64,000 nt of DNA, taken from contig JAFDWN010000033.1 in assembly GCA_018268465.1 (NCBI GenBank), positions 175,563 through 239,562 of the forward strand, given 5' to 3'. Positions within the stretch are counted from its first letter, which is position 1, and every line of letters starts with the position of its first letter. The notes below the pieces were generated by a model. That model ran no database searches. It saw only the letters and a list, made by a program, of their open reading frames with translations, and was not told the DNA's origin. Position numbers and translations under genes: made by a program. The stretch comes from Actinomycetota bacterium (lineage in GTDB: Bacteria > Actinomycetota > Actinomycetes > Mycobacteriales > Mycobacteriaceae). Of the stretch, positions 46,949 to 56,043 are shown piece by piece.

Positions 46949-46995
46949 TCCGTTTGACCTGGGCAGATGACAGGCCCCGGTACACTGGCGGGGTT

Positions 46996-47760
46996 ATGTC
47001 TGAAGCCAGCGCCATGCCCGCGCCCCCCCACCCGGTCCTCGGGCAGCTCGCCGCGCTGCACCATTTCCGCATCTACGTCGACATCGCCGTGGTCGTCGTG
47101 GTGCTCGCCATCAGCAATCTGATCGCCCACTTCACCACGCCGTGGGCCGCGATCGCCACCATCCCTGCGGCCGCCGTCGGACTGCTCGCCCTGGTCCGCG
47201 CCCGCGGTCTGGGGTGGGCCGAACTCGGCCTTGGGCGTGAACACTGGAAGACCGGTGCGGGGTACGCACTGGCCGCGGTCGCGCTCGTGGTCACGGTGAT
47301 CGCGATCGGCGCGCTGCTGCCGTGGACGCGGCCGATGTTCATGAACAACAACTACGCCACCCTCTCGGGGGCGCTGATCGCGTCGATGATCATCATCCCG
47401 CTGCAGACGGTGATTCCCGAGGAACTCGCGTTCCGCGGGGTGCTGCAGGGCGCGCTCACCCGGGCGTGGGGTTTCCGAGGCGTCGCCGCCGCGGGTTCGC
47501 TGCTGTTCGGGTTCTGGCACATCGCGACTTCACTCGGGCTGACCAGCAGCAACGTCGGTTTCACCCGGTTGTTCGGCGGCGGTGTGGTCGGCACCGTCGC
47601 CGGTGTGGTGCTCGCCGTGATTGCCACCGGCTGCGCGGGTTTCGTCTTCACGTGGTTGCGCCGGCGCAGCGGCAGCCTCATCGCCCCGATCGCGCTGCAC
47701 TGGTCGCTCAACGGGCTGGGCGCGCTGGCCGCCGCCCTGGTGTGGCACCTGTCGACGTAG
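46996..47760 (+). CDS. CPBP-family intramembrane protease (Rv1863c-like)
   Basis: 254-residue membrane protein with about seven helices. The CPBP/Abi active-site motifs are in order: PEELAFRG (EExxxR), FGFWH (FxxxH) and HWSLN (HxxxN). In eukaryotes this family cleaves CAAX proteins; bacterial members have varied roles, often immunity or signalling. ATG 46996 lies 10 bases after a -10-like TACACT (46981-46986), so the transcript may be nearly leaderless. Its last 53 bp overlap the convergent CGNR gene. Confidence 0.88.
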   Translation: MSEASAMPAPPHPVLGQLAALHHFRIYVDIAVVVVVLAISNLIAHFTTPWAAIATIPAAAVGLLALVRARGLGWAELGLGREHWKTGAGYALAAVALVVTVIAIGALLPWTRPMFMNNNYATLSGALIASMIIIPLQTVIPEELAFRGVLQGALTRAWGFRGVAAAGSLLFGFWHIATSLGLTSSNVGFTRLFGGGVVGTVAGVVLAVIATGCAGFVFTWLRRRSGSLIAPIALHWSLNGLGALAAALVWHLST

Positions 47761-48382
47761 CACGCCCGGTACCGTCGCCGCGCCGCCTGGCGCTGGTACC
47801 GTCGGCGCGCCGCCTGGCGCGGAAATCCCTGTTCTTGAGCTTGTTCCCACACGTCGACATCTCGCACCACGAGCCGCCGTGGTTGCGCGATCGGTCGTAG
47901 AACGCCCAGTGACATTCGTCGTTGGCGCACGCCTTGAGCCGCGCCCAGCTGCCGTCGCGCTGCGCGTCACCGACGGTGAGTAGCAGTCCGACGAGGCCTG
48001 CGGTCAGCGAAGACCCGACGGGCTGCACCAGCACCGCCCCGTGGTCGTCGACGTCGACGCGGACGGAGCCGTCGGCGCCGAGGGTCCGCAGTGTTCGCAA
48101 GGCGTCCACCGAGGGGGCCCGCCCGCCCGCGTTGTGGACCAGCATCTCGCGCAACGCCTCGCGGACCGCGCGGACCAGTCCGAGATCCTCGTCCGTCACA
48201 TCGTCGCTCGGCGCGAGCAATCCCTCGGCGACCAACCACGGTCGGGCATCGGCCGGGGAGCGCAGCCGATCCGCCCCGTCGGGCAGCTCAACGGTGTTGA
48301 CCAGAGCCTGAACGCGCAGCAGAGGTCCCGGCGCGGGTTTGGGTTCGTCGTCGCCGGGCCACTCGTAGGACGACAGCGTCAT
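47708..48382 (-). CDS. CGNR zinc-finger protein (DUF1470) with repeat tail
   Basis: 224 residues. An N-terminal ABATE-like helical domain (about 20-145) is followed by the CGNR finger CANDEC...WCEMSTCGNKLKNRDF, a zinc-binding and probably DNA- or RNA-binding motif. The last 35 residues are Arg/Gly/Thr-rich and contain a duplicated nine-residue unit from a 27-bp tandem repeat; this tail is longer than usual and overlaps the CPBP gene, so part may result from loss of an earlier stop. ATG 48382; a GTG lies one codon before. Confidence 0.85.
   Translation of the reverse strand: MTLSSYEWPGDDEPKPAPGPLLRVQALVNTVELPDGADRLRSPADARPWLVAEGLLAPSDDVTDEDLGLVRAVREALREMLVHNAGGRAPSVDALRTLRTLGADGSVRVDVDDHGAVLVQPVGSSLTAGLVGLLLTVGDAQRDGSWARLKACANDECHWAFYDRSRNHGGSWCEMSTCGNKLKNRDFRARRRADGTSARRRGDGTGRATSTGATPGRRPARPAR
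47768..47821. repeat. 27-bp tandem repeat, two copies
   Basis: Copies at 47768-47794 and 47795-47821 each begin GGTACCGTCG and differ at two positions. They extend the CGNR protein by one repeated nine-residue unit and begin 8 bp past the convergent CPBP stop. Replication slippage is the likely origin, and copy number may vary between strains. Confidence 0.85.
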
Positions 48383-48419
48383 CACATGAGGTTACGCCGT
48401 GCATGACCTTCTAAACAAC

Positions 48420-48449
48420 TTGACTGGTCATTCGTGACCGTCGTAATCT
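48420..48449 (+). promoter_or_regulatory. SigA-like promoter for the 159-residue hypothetical gene
   Basis: TTGACT (48420-48425) and TAATCT (48444-48449) are separated by 18 bases. The start codon is at 48511, after an AAAGAGGG ribosome site. The TGGTCAT-TCGTGACC stretch between the boxes is a possible short dyad. Confidence 0.55.
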
Positions 48450-48510
48450 AAACACTAGTCACGATCTCTGGCGGATGGCCCGCTACAGGAGCAGTAAAGA
48501 GGGTGCGACG

Positions 48511-48990
48511 ATGGCTGACAACAGGATTTCTCCCAGCATCTGGACGGCGTCATCCGCGCCCGAGGTCGTATCGCCCGGTAGGGCGCCGGTCACGGCCCGG
48601 CTCACCGCACGGCTGCGGGCCGGCCGCCTCGACGCGATGCTCGCTGTCGGCGCCGCACCGACCCCTCGTACTGCGCTGGCCGTCCACGCCGCGCGGGTGA
48701 CCTCCCGGGAGGAACGGGAATGCCTCGCGCGGACCCTGCTCCTGGCGCGGCGCGACGCGCAGGATCCGACGGTCACCCTCACCGCTCGAATCCCCTTGCA
48801 TCGCGAGAACGTCGCCTGCGCGGCGGACCTCATCGACGCGATCGCGCTGCGGTTGCATTCGCCTCTGCCCGTCAGCGCTCGCGGGATGGCTCGGTTGCGG
48901 CGGGTGATGGCCGACGGCCGAGGTCCGCTGTATCGGCACGGCCGCGGCGATCTCGCCGGCCGGCTGGGTGCGGCCTTCGCCGCGCTGTAA
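48511..48990 (+). CDS. Conserved hypothetical protein, arginine-rich
   Basis: 159-residue basic soluble protein (many Arg: VTARLTARLRAGRLDA, RVTSREERECLARTLLLARRDAQ) without signal peptide or membrane segment; one cysteine in each half. Helical in character. I recognise no family. ATG 48511 was chosen for AAAGAGGG at good spacing; an earlier ATG at 48475 lacks one. It has its own promoter, diverges from the CGNR gene and converges on adhA with 9 bp between stops. Confidence 0.65.
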   Translation: MADNRISPSIWTASSAPEVVSPGRAPVTARLTARLRAGRLDAMLAVGAAPTPRTALAVHAARVTSREERECLARTLLLARRDAQDPTVTLTARIPLHRENVACAADLIDAIALRLHSPLPVSARGMARLRRVMADGRGPLYRHGRGDLAGRLGAAFAAL

Positions 48991-48999
48991 CCGATCGGA

Positions 49000-50016
49000 T
49001 CACACCTGCAGAACCGCGGCCCCCTCGATACGTCCGGCCCCGAGATCCTGCAGCGCCCTGTCGGCGTCGGCGAGCGGGTACAGCGGGGTGGTCACGTCGA
49101 TGTGGTGGCGGCCCGCCAGCGCCAGGAACGCGCGGGCGTCGGCGCGGGTGTTCGACGTCACCGATCGCACCTGGCGCTCCTGGAAGAGATGACGCTGGTA
49201 GTTCAACGCGGGTATGTCACTGAGGTGGATGCCCGCGATCGCCAGGGTGCCGCCCCGCTCGAGCGCCTCCAGCGCGGGCAGGACCAACTCGCCGACCGGC
49301 GCGAACAGGATCGCCGAATCGAGGCGCACGGGCGGCGGGTCGGCGGCACCCTGCGCGGAGGCCGCCCCCAACGCGATCGCCAGCTCCCGGGCCTTCTCGC
49401 CGCGGGTCATGACGTGTACCTCGGCGCCCTGCGCCAGGGCGACCTGGGCGGTGATATGCGCGCTGCCGCCGAAACCGTAGATGCCGAGGCGGCCGCCCGG
49501 CGGCAGGTCGGCGCGCAGTAGCGAGCGGTAGCCGATGATGCCCGCGCAGAGTAGCGGCGCCAGCTCGCTGTCCGAGTAGCCGGCGGGCAGCGGATGGGCG
49601 AAGGCGGCCGGAACCGTGGCGAACTCGGCATAGCCGCCGTCGGCGTCCCAGCCGGTGTAGCGCGAGCCTGGACACAGGTTCTCCCGCCCGCTGCGACACC
49701 AGCGGCATTCCCCGCAGGTGTGGCGCAGCCACGCGATGCCGACCCGATCCCCGGTCGCGAACCCGTCCCCCGCTCCGGAGCCGACAGCCACCACCTCCCC
49801 GACCACCTCGTGTCCGGGGGTGACCCCCTGCCGGTGCACCGGCAGGTCGCCCTCGGCCACGTGCAGATCCGTCCGGCACACGCCGCAGGCGCGTACCGCG
49901 ACCAGCAGTTCGCCGTCGGCCGGCTCGGGTACCGGCGCGGTGACACGCTCCAGCGGTCGGGTACTCATCGGTCCCGGCGCGCGCACCCGCCAGGCAGTCA
50001 TCGTCGCGCTGCTCAT
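49000..50016 (-). CDS. adhA: Zinc-dependent alcohol dehydrogenase AdhA (Rv1862-like)
   Basis: 338-residue medium-chain dehydrogenase. Catalytic zinc ligands [10 protein letters not shown] and TPGHEVVG, structural zinc site [15 protein letters not shown], cofactor motif GFGGSAHIT. The sequence is of the bacterial class resembling Rv1862 and the propanol-preferring AdhP/Adh of other actinobacteria. The cofactor motif is slightly unusual (GFGGSA instead of GxGxxG). It lies 31 bp after the GlsB-like gene on the same strand, as Rv1861-Rv1862 are neighbours in M. tuberculosis. Confidence 0.92.
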   Translation of the reverse strand: MSSATMTAWRVRAPGPMSTRPLERVTAPVPEPADGELLVAVRACGVCRTDLHVAEGDLPVHRQGVTPGHEVVGEVVAVGSGAGDGFATGDRVGIAWLRHTCGECRWCRSGRENLCPGSRYTGWDADGGYAEFATVPAAFAHPLPAGYSDSELAPLLCAGIIGYRSLLRADLPPGGRLGIYGFGGSAHITAQVALAQGAEVHVMTRGEKARELAIALGAASAQGAADPPPVRLDSAILFAPVGELVLPALEALERGGTLAIAGIHLSDIPALNYQRHLFQERQVRSVTSNTRADARAFLALAGRHHIDVTTPLYPLADADRALQDLGAGRIEGAAVLQV

Positions 50017-50047
50017 AGGGCAATCGTGCCCTGTGAGCGCCGGTCGG

Positions 50048-50350
50048 TCAGGTGCGGCGCTGCATCATTCCCACGATCCAGAGCAGGATGACCGAGCCCA
50101 GGATCGCCGTGAACAGCGTGAACCACCATCCGCCGCCGGCCGTGTTCAGGAAGAAGCTCAGCAGGAATCCGCCGATCAACGCGCCGACGATGCCGATCAC
50201 GATGTTCATCAGGATCCCCGAACCGCTACCTTTGACGATCTTGCCCGCAATCCAGCCCGCGAGCGCACCGATGATGATGTAGCCGATCCAGCCAACGCTG
50301 GTGAGCGTGGTCGAACGGGCGAGGATCTCGGTAGCCGCTAACACATCCAT
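50048..50350 (-). CDS. GlsB/YeaQ/YmgE stress-response membrane protein (Rv1861-like)
   Basis: 100-residue protein with three hydrophobic helices and the family signature [26 protein letters not shown]. Members are small glycine-rich membrane proteins raised in stationary or acid stress; biochemical role unknown. ATG 50350 has an AGGAG site; an in-frame ATG 13 codons earlier has none. It lies between apa and adhA, the same order as Rv1860-Rv1862. Confidence 0.9.
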   Translation of the reverse strand: MDVLAATEILARSTTLTSVGWIGYIIIGALAGWIAGKIVKGSGSGILMNIVIGIVGALIGGFLLSFFLNTAGGGWWFTLFTAILGSVILLWIVGMMQRRT

Positions 50351-50441
50351 CGCAGAACTCCTGTCGCCGGCAAACCCAGCGAGAACCACTGGGACACCAG
50401 GTATACCCGGCGCCGGTAACGATTAGACCAGCGAATCGGCA

Positions 50442-51431
50442 TCACGCCGGCGGCATCATCTCCGGAGGAGCGTCGGTGACGGGGACGGGTACGCCCACTC
50501 CCGGGCGTGCCGGCGGCGGCGCGTTGGGATCCGGCGGCGGCGGAGGCGCGTTCGGATCCGGTGGCGGCGGCGGGGGCGGAGGAGGCGGCGGCGCCCACGG
50601 CCGGATGGAGTTGGCGAGCGTCGCCGCGGCGCCCTTGTCCACCGGATGATTCGCCGAACCGAGCCACACGACGAACCAGCGTTCGGGTGCGCGCTGGCCG
50701 CGCGGGGTGCCCCGCGGGGTGGGTTGGCCGACGACGCCCGCCCAGATCTGGCCGTTGGGCTTGTTCGCGTCGGTGAATTTCACCTCGTAGTACGAGGCGA
50801 CGCCCGGCATCCCGTTGGCGTCGAGCGGGACGGTCTCCTGGTTGACCCTGGTACCCGGGAACGGCATGAAGAACTCGCCCATATCCGACGCCAGCCGGAC
50901 GGCGGCCTTGGTGTTGTCGTCCTCGGCCCCGGCGAACAGTTTCAGGTCCAGCCGGCCGAGCAGGATGCTCGTGTCATTGGGGGGTTCGGTCGCTCCCGCG
51001 GGCGGAACTTTCGTCAACAGCGCCTGCCCGTAGGACAGCTGGGTGGCGTCGGAGAGTTTCCAGCCCTCGGGGATGACGTAGCTGAACCCCCCGGCCGCGT
51101 TGTCCACCCGCCCCGGCTCCGGGGGCGGCGGTGGCGGGGCGTTCGGGTCGGCGGGCGGCGGGGCGTTGGGGTCCGCGGGCGGCGGCGGGGGTGCCGGCGG
51201 CGCGTTGGGGTCGGCCGGCGGCGGCGCCTCCGCCGCGGGCGGCGGTGCGTTCGGGTCCGCCGGTGGCGGGGCGACCGCCGCGGGCGGCGGCGGGGGCGGG
51301 GCGGGCGTCTCGGGCTGGGCATGGGCCACCCCGGGCAGCGCGAGCGCCAGCGCGGTGGCACCGCTGACGGCCGCGGCCAGTGTTTTCGAGAGGCCCCTGC
51401 GTCGTGGTGACATCGCGTCCGGGTGCTCCAT
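50442..51431 (-). CDS. apa: Alanine/proline-rich secreted antigen Apa (ModD, fibronectin-attachment protein)
   Basis: 329-residue secreted, probably O-mannosylated glycoprotein that in mycobacteria binds fibronectin. The signal peptide ends GVAHA (about residue 38). Proline-rich repeats built on ADPNAPPP follow to about 105 and again near the C-terminus, flanking a globular domain with [47 protein letters not shown] and [19 protein letters not shown], all shared with Apa. ATG 51431 aligns with the Mtb N-terminus; ATG 51413 has the better ribosome site. An inverted repeat overlaps its promoter. Confidence 0.95.
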   Translation of the reverse strand: MEHPDAMSPRRRGLSKTLAAAVSGATALALALPGVAHAQPETPAPPPPPPAAVAPPPADPNAPPPAAEAPPPADPNAPPAPPPPPADPNAPPPADPNAPPPPPPEPGRVDNAAGGFSYVIPEGWKLSDATQLSYGQALLTKVPPAGATEPPNDTSILLGRLDLKLFAGAEDDNTKAAVRLASDMGEFFMPFPGTRVNQETVPLDANGMPGVASYYEVKFTDANKPNGQIWAGVVGQPTPRGTPRGQRAPERWFVVWLGSANHPVDKGAAATLANSIRPWAPPPPPPPPPPPDPNAPPPPPDPNAPPPARPGVGVPVPVTDAPPEMMPPA

Positions 51432-51476
51432 GGGGATGAAACTACCGTGTTACCGCCGTGACGCAAGTGTGAGTTG

Positions 51477-51516
51477 CTCTCAGAGTGCATATCTGAGAGA
51501 TTGCTGAAACAGTCAA
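51477..51516 (-). promoter_or_regulatory. apa promoter with overlapping inverted repeat
   Basis: On the minus strand TTGACT (51516-51511) and GATATG (51493-51488) are 17 bases apart. A perfect dyad CTCTCAG-N9-CTGAGAG at 51477-51499 covers the -10. The start codon is about 46 bp downstream of the dyad. A repressor bound there would shut off apa. The -10 is weak, so the promoter call is less sure than the dyad. Confidence 0.5.
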
Positions 51517-51641
51517 AGGCAGAGGTGAAAGGCACGACGTACCGTTGCCGGACACGGCGACCACCCCGGCGCCGCGCCGGGGTGGAAACGGGTCGTCAGG
51601 ATGGTGGCCTGACCACTTGATCGCCGCCCGTCGCGGCGGCG

Positions 51642-52736
51642 TTACGACCTCGGATAGACGGTCACTTCCTGTGCCTTGACCGCGAAGTAGACCCGCTCGC
51701 CCGGCGCCAGCCGAAGGTCGGCCGCGGATTCGGCGGTGACGTCGGCCGCCAATCCCGGCGCGCCGTCGGGTTGTTCGTCGGCCCGCACCCGGATGCCGGC
51801 GCCGCGACTGTCGAGTTCGGCGACGGTCACCTCGACGGTGTTGCGGGGGCTGCCGTGGGGTTTGTCGCGGTACACGGCGACCGCCGACGGTGCGAAGATC
51901 GCCACTGCGGGTTCCCCGCTCACCGGTGCGTCCTCGGGTCTGCCGTGCCAGGCGGTGCCCCATTCGGTGACGAGCGCGCCGTCGGCTCCCGCTCTTCCGG
52001 CAACCAGGTTCACACCCGCGAAGCGTGCCCCGAAATGACTCCGCGGTGCGGTGAGAATGGTTGCGGCCGAACCGGTCTCGACGATCCGGCCCGACTCCAC
52101 GATCGCCACGCGATCGGCCAGGGTGAGTACGTCGAGCAGATCGTGGGTGACCAGCAGCGCCGAGCGGCCATCGCGCGCCAGCACCCGGCGCAGCACTTTG
52201 CGCATCGCGGTGGCGGTGGCGACATCGAGGCCGGCCATCGGTTCGTCGAGCATCACCACCTCGGGTTCGGCTGCCAGCGCCCGCGCCAGCGCGACCCGCT
52301 GCGCCTGGCCGCCGGACAGCTGCCGCGGCATCCGGTCGGCCAGGTCGGCGGCGTCGACCTCGGCCAGCCAGTGCGCGGCCGCGGCCGCGGCCACCCTGCG
52401 TGCGCCCATCCGCCCGAACCGGTGGCGGCTTCGCGGCGCGAATGCCACGTTGGCGGCCACCGTCAGGTGCGGAAACAGCAGCGGATCCTGTAACAGCAGC
52501 CCGACGCGCCGATCGTGGGTGGGCACGTGGATGTCGGCCGAGGTGTCCGTCAGGACGCGCTCACCCACCCGGACGACACCGGAGTCGGGATGGACCAGAC
52601 CGGCGATCACATGCAGCGCCGTCGACTTACCGGCCCCGTTCGGGCCCAGAACGGCGAGCACCTCCCCCGCGGCGATCGTGAGATCCAGTTCCACGCCGCG
52701 GTTCGCGACGACGGCATGCACCTCTACACCGGTCAT
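51642..52736 (-). CDS. modC: Molybdate ABC transporter ATP-binding protein ModC
   Basis: 364 residues: ATPase with Walker [10 protein letters not shown] (about 31-39), signature [15 protein letters not shown] and Walker [15 protein letters not shown]-terminal TOBE/Mop-type molybdate-sensing domain follows ([23 protein letters not shown]). It powers uptake of molybdate for molybdopterin enzymes. Its ATG overlaps the modB stop by ATGA. Length agrees with Mtb ModC (about 369). The apa gene follows downstream, as in M. tuberculosis. Confidence 0.93.
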   Translation of the reverse strand: MTGVEVHAVVANRGVELDLTIAAGEVLAVLGPNGAGKSTALHVIAGLVHPDSGVVRVGERVLTDTSADIHVPTHDRRVGLLLQDPLLFPHLTVAANVAFAPRSRHRFGRMGARRVAAAAAAHWLAEVDAADLADRMPRQLSGGQAQRVALARALAAEPEVVMLDEPMAGLDVATATAMRKVLRRVLARDGRSALLVTHDLLDVLTLADRVAIVESGRIVETGSAATILTAPRSHFGARFAGVNLVAGRAGADGALVTEWGTAWHGRPEDAPVSGEPAVAIFAPSAVAVYRDKPHGSPRNTVEVTVAELDSRGAGIRVRADEQPDGAPGLAADVTAESAADLRLAPGERVYFAVKAQEVTVYPRS

Positions 52737-53542
52737 GACCAGCCACCCGCACGCAGCCTGCGGCTGCCCAGCCCCACCACCACGACGGCGGCCACCGCCA
52801 CGAGGAGCATCGACAGCGCCACGGCCGCGTCGGCGTCGCTCTCGCGCTGCAGGTAGATCTCGAGCGGCAGCGTGCGGGTGACTCCCTCGCGGGACCCCGC
52901 AAAGGTCAGCGTGGCGCCGAACTCGCCGAGGGATCGGGCGAAGGCGAGCACCGTGCCCGAGATCAGGCCGGGTAGCAGCAGCGGCAGGGACACCCGCCAC
53001 CAGACGGTGCTGGGGCGTGCGCCCAGCGTGGCCGCCACCACCTCGTAGGCGGCGCCCGACGTGCGCGCGGCACCTTCCAGGGCGATGACCAGAAACGGCA
53101 AAGACACGAACGTCTGCGCCAGCACCACCGCGGTGGTGGTGAAGGCGATCTGGATGCCCGCGGCATCCAGATACTGGCCGATCAGGCCCAGCCGGCCGAA
53201 CGCGTAGAGCAGGGCGATGCCGCCCACCACGGGAGGGAGCACCAACGGCAACAGGATCAGCGGGCGGGTCAGCCGGATGACCGTCGACTCGCTGCGCGCC
53301 AGCACCAGTGCCAGCGGAACACCGAGAAACAGGCACAACACGGTGCTCGCGCCGGCAGTCTCGAGGCTGAGCACCAGGGCCGCCCGCGACGACTTGCTGG
53401 TGATCAGCGACCAGAACTGGGGCCAGTCGACCTTGGCGGCGACCGCGACGAGCGGCAGGACGATGAACACCGCCGCGACGCACGCGGGGACATAGATCCA
53501 TCCGGGTAGTCCAGGACCGCGTGCGCCCGGACGTCTCGACAT
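52733..53542 (-). CDS. modB: Molybdate ABC transporter permease ModB
   Basis: 269-residue inner-membrane permease with six helices and the ABC coupling motif [27 protein letters not shown] (EAA loop). [13 protein letters not shown] and [17 protein letters not shown] are typical of ModB. An AAGG site lies 8 bases before ATG 53542. In M. tuberculosis modA (binding protein) comes immediately before modB; here the upstream neighbour is a divergent SDR, so modA is missing from this locus. Confidence 0.93.
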   Translation of the reverse strand: MSRRPGARGPGLPGWIYVPACVAAVFIVLPLVAVAAKVDWPQFWSLITSKSSRAALVLSLETAGASTVLCLFLGVPLALVLARSESTVIRLTRPLILLPLVLPPVVGGIALLYAFGRLGLIGQYLDAAGIQIAFTTTAVVLAQTFVSLPFLVIALEGAARTSGAAYEVVAATLGARPSTVWWRVSLPLLLPGLISGTVLAFARSLGEFGATLTFAGSREGVTRTLPLEIYLQRESDADAAVALSMLLVAVAAVVVVGLGSRRLRAGGWS

Positions 53543-53709
53543 AAGCGAAACCTTAATTGAGCCGGTCCCGGCGGTCGGTGGCGATCGGCGCGCTGCCCGC
53601 CCGGCGCGGCGGTTTTGCCGACTAGCTACTGTCCAGTAACATCAGCCGAAGTCAACGCCATCGACGATGGCGCGACTCGGTCAACGAAGAATTCGAGGAG
53701 GTCGTGGCG

Positions 53710-54378
53710 ATGGATGTGCTGGTCACTGGCGGTGACACCGATCTGGGCCGCACCGTCGCGGAAGGCTTCCGCGACGCCGGCCACAAGGTGCTGATCGCAG
53801 GCGCACGCCGCGACGAACTCGAAATCGCCGCCAAGGAGCTGGACGTGGACTCGATCCTCGTCGACAACTCCGACCCCGCCAGCCTGCAGGCGGCCCGCGG
53901 ACGGTTCCCGCAGCACCTCGACGTGCTCGTCAACGTCCCGGTGGCCCCGTGGGAGGGCGACCCGCGTGCCTACAGCCTGGCCGACACGGCCACTGCGTGG
54001 GGCACCGCGCTGAATTCCACCGTGCTCTCGGCGGTGCTGACCGTTCAGCTGCTCGGTGAATACCTGCGCTCCGGCGGCGCGATCGTCAACGTCGTCCCCG
54101 ACCACCCGCACGACGGCAGCGCCGGCGCGGCGATCAAGGCCGCGCTGTCGAACTGGACCGCCGGGCAGGCCGCCCACTTCGGCACCCGCGGGATCACCGT
54201 CAACGCGGTGGCTTCCGGCCGCGGCGCCGAGCCCGGTTACGACGGCCTGTCCAGCACTCCGCCGTCGATCGCCATGGAGATCGCGCGGCTGGCGCTGTTC
54301 CTGAGCACGCCCAGCGCGCGCCACATCACCGGGCAGACGCTGCACGTCAGCCAGGGCGCCCTCGCCAGCTTCGCCTGA
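53710..54378 (+). CDS. SDR-fold protein lacking catalytic residues (Rv1856c-like)
   Basis: 222 residues with a short-chain-dehydrogenase fold: nucleotide motif TGGDTDLGRTV and RRDELE after strand 2, and the C-terminal ITGQTLHVSQG. The NNAG motif is NVPVA, the catalytic serine is absent (VNVVPDH) and the YxxxK motif reads GAAIK, so Tyr is Gly. It may bind a nucleotide without redox activity. ATG 53710 was preferred to GTG 53704 because GAGGAGG then sits at proper spacing. It diverges from modB. Confidence 0.85.
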   Translation: MDVLVTGGDTDLGRTVAEGFRDAGHKVLIAGARRDELEIAAKELDVDSILVDNSDPASLQAARGRFPQHLDVLVNVPVAPWEGDPRAYSLADTATAWGTALNSTVLSAVLTVQLLGEYLRSGGAIVNVVPDHPHDGSAGAAIKAALSNWTAGQAAHFGTRGITVNAVASGRGAEPGYDGLSSTPPSIAMEIARLALFLSTPSARHITGQTLHVSQGALASFA

Positions 54379-54543
54379 CCGGACCCGCCCGCCGCATCCC
54401 ACCGATGCCGTGGGATCGGACGGTCGCGCCGGATCCCGGGTGACGTTCGGATCCCGCACTGGGGAAACCGGCTACCGGCCCGGCGACATCACCGCCCTCG
54501 GCGGGCAGCTGAAGTCACTCGTCGGCGCCCGATCTGCCGTAGC

Positions 54544-54583
54544 GTGGCCTACGCCGCGCCGCCCTGGGCGTGGCTTACGCCAC
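54544..54583. promoter_or_regulatory. Pair of dyads upstream of ndh
   Basis: GTGGC-CTAC-GCCGC at 54544-54557 and GTGGC-TTAC-GCCAC at 54570-54583 are two near-identical sites with centres 26 bp apart; the second is a perfect 5-bp dyad. They lie about 90-130 bp before the ndh ATG in the 294-bp gap after the SDR-like gene. Paired, phased sites suggest cooperative binding of a dimeric regulator controlling ndh. Confidence 0.55.
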
Positions 54584-54672
54584 AGCGGCCGATTCCCCGA
54601 TCGGTGCGGGTGCCGACTACCGTTGTGGGCGTTACAGCGAACAGCATGTAGTAGCCGTCAAGGAGCAGCCCG

Positions 54673-56043
54673 ATGAGCCACCCTGGAGCCACTGCAACCG
54701 ATAAGCACAGAGTCGTGATCGTCGGGTCGGGCTTCGGCGGATTGAATGCCGCCCAGAAGCTCAAGCGTGCCGATGTCGATATCAAGTTGATCGCCAAGAC
54801 CACCCATCACCTGTTCCAGCCGTTGCTGTACCAGGTGGCCACCGGGATCATCTCCGAAGGCGAGATCGCACCGCCGACGCGGATCATCCTGCGCAAGCAG
54901 CAGAACGCCCAGGTTCTCCTCGGCGAGGTCACCCATATCGACCTGGCGAACCAGTCGGTCGACTCCATCCTGCTCGGGCACACCTACCGCACCCCCTACG
55001 ACAGCCTGATCATCGCCGCGGGCGCGGGCCAGTCCTACTTCGGCAACGACCACTTCGCCGAGTGGGCCCCGGGGATGAAGACCATCGACGACGCGCTGGA
55101 GTTGCGCGGCCGCATCCTCGGCGCCTTCGAACAGGCCGAGCGCTCCAGCGATCCGGAGCGGCGCGCCAAACTGCTGACATTCGTCGTGGTCGGGGCGGGA
55201 CCCACCGGCGTGGAGATGGCCGGGCAGATCGCCGAACTGGCCGACCACACCCTGCGCGGTGCGTTCCGCCATATCGACCCGACCGAAGCCCGGGTGATCC
55301 TGCTCGACGCCGCGCCCGCCGTGCTGCCGCCGATGGGCGAGAAACTGGGCAAGAAGGCGCAGGCCCGGCTGGAGAAGATGGGCGTCGAGATCCAGCTCAA
55401 CGCGATGGTGACCGACGTCGACCGCAACGGCCTGACCGTCAAGTACAAGGACGGCACGATCAAACGCATCGAAGCCGCCTGCAAGGTGTGGTCGGCAGGT
55501 GTGTCGGCCAGCCCGCTCGGCAGGGATCTGGCCGAACAGTCCGGTGTCGAACTGGACCGGGCCGGGCGGGTCAAGGTGCTGCCCGACCTCACCATCCCCG
55601 GACATCCGAACGTCTGGGTGGTCGGCGACATGATGGCCGTCGACGGGGTGCCCGGCATGGCCCAGGGCGCCATCCAGGGTGGCAAATACGCGGCCAACCT
55701 CATCAAGGCCGAACTCAAGGGCGCCAACCAGGCCTTCCGCGAACCCTTCAAGTACTGGGACAAGGGTTCGATGGCCACCGTGTCGAAATGGTCGGCCGTG
55801 GCAAAGGTCGGCAAGATCGAATTCGCCGGATTCTTCGCCTGGCTGGCCTGGCTGTTCCTCCACCTGATCTACCTGGTCGGTTTCCGCACGAAGATCGCGA
55901 CCATGCTGGGCTGGGCGACCACATTCTTCGGACGCGAACGCGGCCAGCTGACCATCACCGAACAGCAGGCCTACGCGCGAACACGCATCGAACAACTCGA
56001 GGAGATCGCCGCGACGGTCGAAGACGAGAAGGCGGCCAGCTAA
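54673..56043 (+). CDS. ndh: Type II NADH dehydrogenase
   Basis: 456-residue membrane-bound, non-proton-pumping NADH:menaquinone oxidoreductase, the main NADH oxidase of mycobacteria. FAD motif VVIVGSGFGGLNAAQKL near residue 14, NADH motif VVVGAGPTGVEMAGQI near 175, and quinone-site AQGAIQGGKYAA. A hydrophobic C-terminal segment (FFAWLAWLFLHLIYLVGF) anchors it to the membrane. ATG 54673 has an AAGGAG site. Its stop overlaps the convergent ureD by 4 bp, conserving the Rv1853-Rv1854c arrangement. Confidence 0.97.
   Translation: MSHPGATATDKHRVVIVGSGFGGLNAAQKLKRADVDIKLIAKTTHHLFQPLLYQVATGIISEGEIAPPTRIILRKQQNAQVLLGEVTHIDLANQSVDSILLGHTYRTPYDSLIIAAGAGQSYFGNDHFAEWAPGMKTIDDALELRGRILGAFEQAERSSDPERRAKLLTFVVVGAGPTGVEMAGQIAELADHTLRGAFRHIDPTEARVILLDAAPAVLPPMGEKLGKKAQARLEKMGVEIQLNAMVTDVDRNGLTVKYKDGTIKRIEAACKVWSAGVSASPLGRDLAEQSGVELDRAGRVKVLPDLTIPGHPNVWVVGDMMAVDGVPGMAQGAIQGGKYAANLIKAELKGANQAFREPFKYWDKGSMATVSKWSAVAKVGKIEFAGFFAWLAWLFLHLIYLVGFRTKIATMLGWATTFFGRERGQLTITEQQAYARTRIEQLEEIAATVEDEKAAS

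Noticed and set aside
51100-51330. Repetitive GC-rich DNA resembling a repeat array
   Set aside because: It encodes the proline-rich ADPNAPPP repeats of Apa; there are no spacers of equal length, so it is not a CRISPR array.
53543-53703. Possible modA remnant upstream of modB
   Set aside because: Translation of the minus strand shows no stretch resembling a molybdate-binding protein end.
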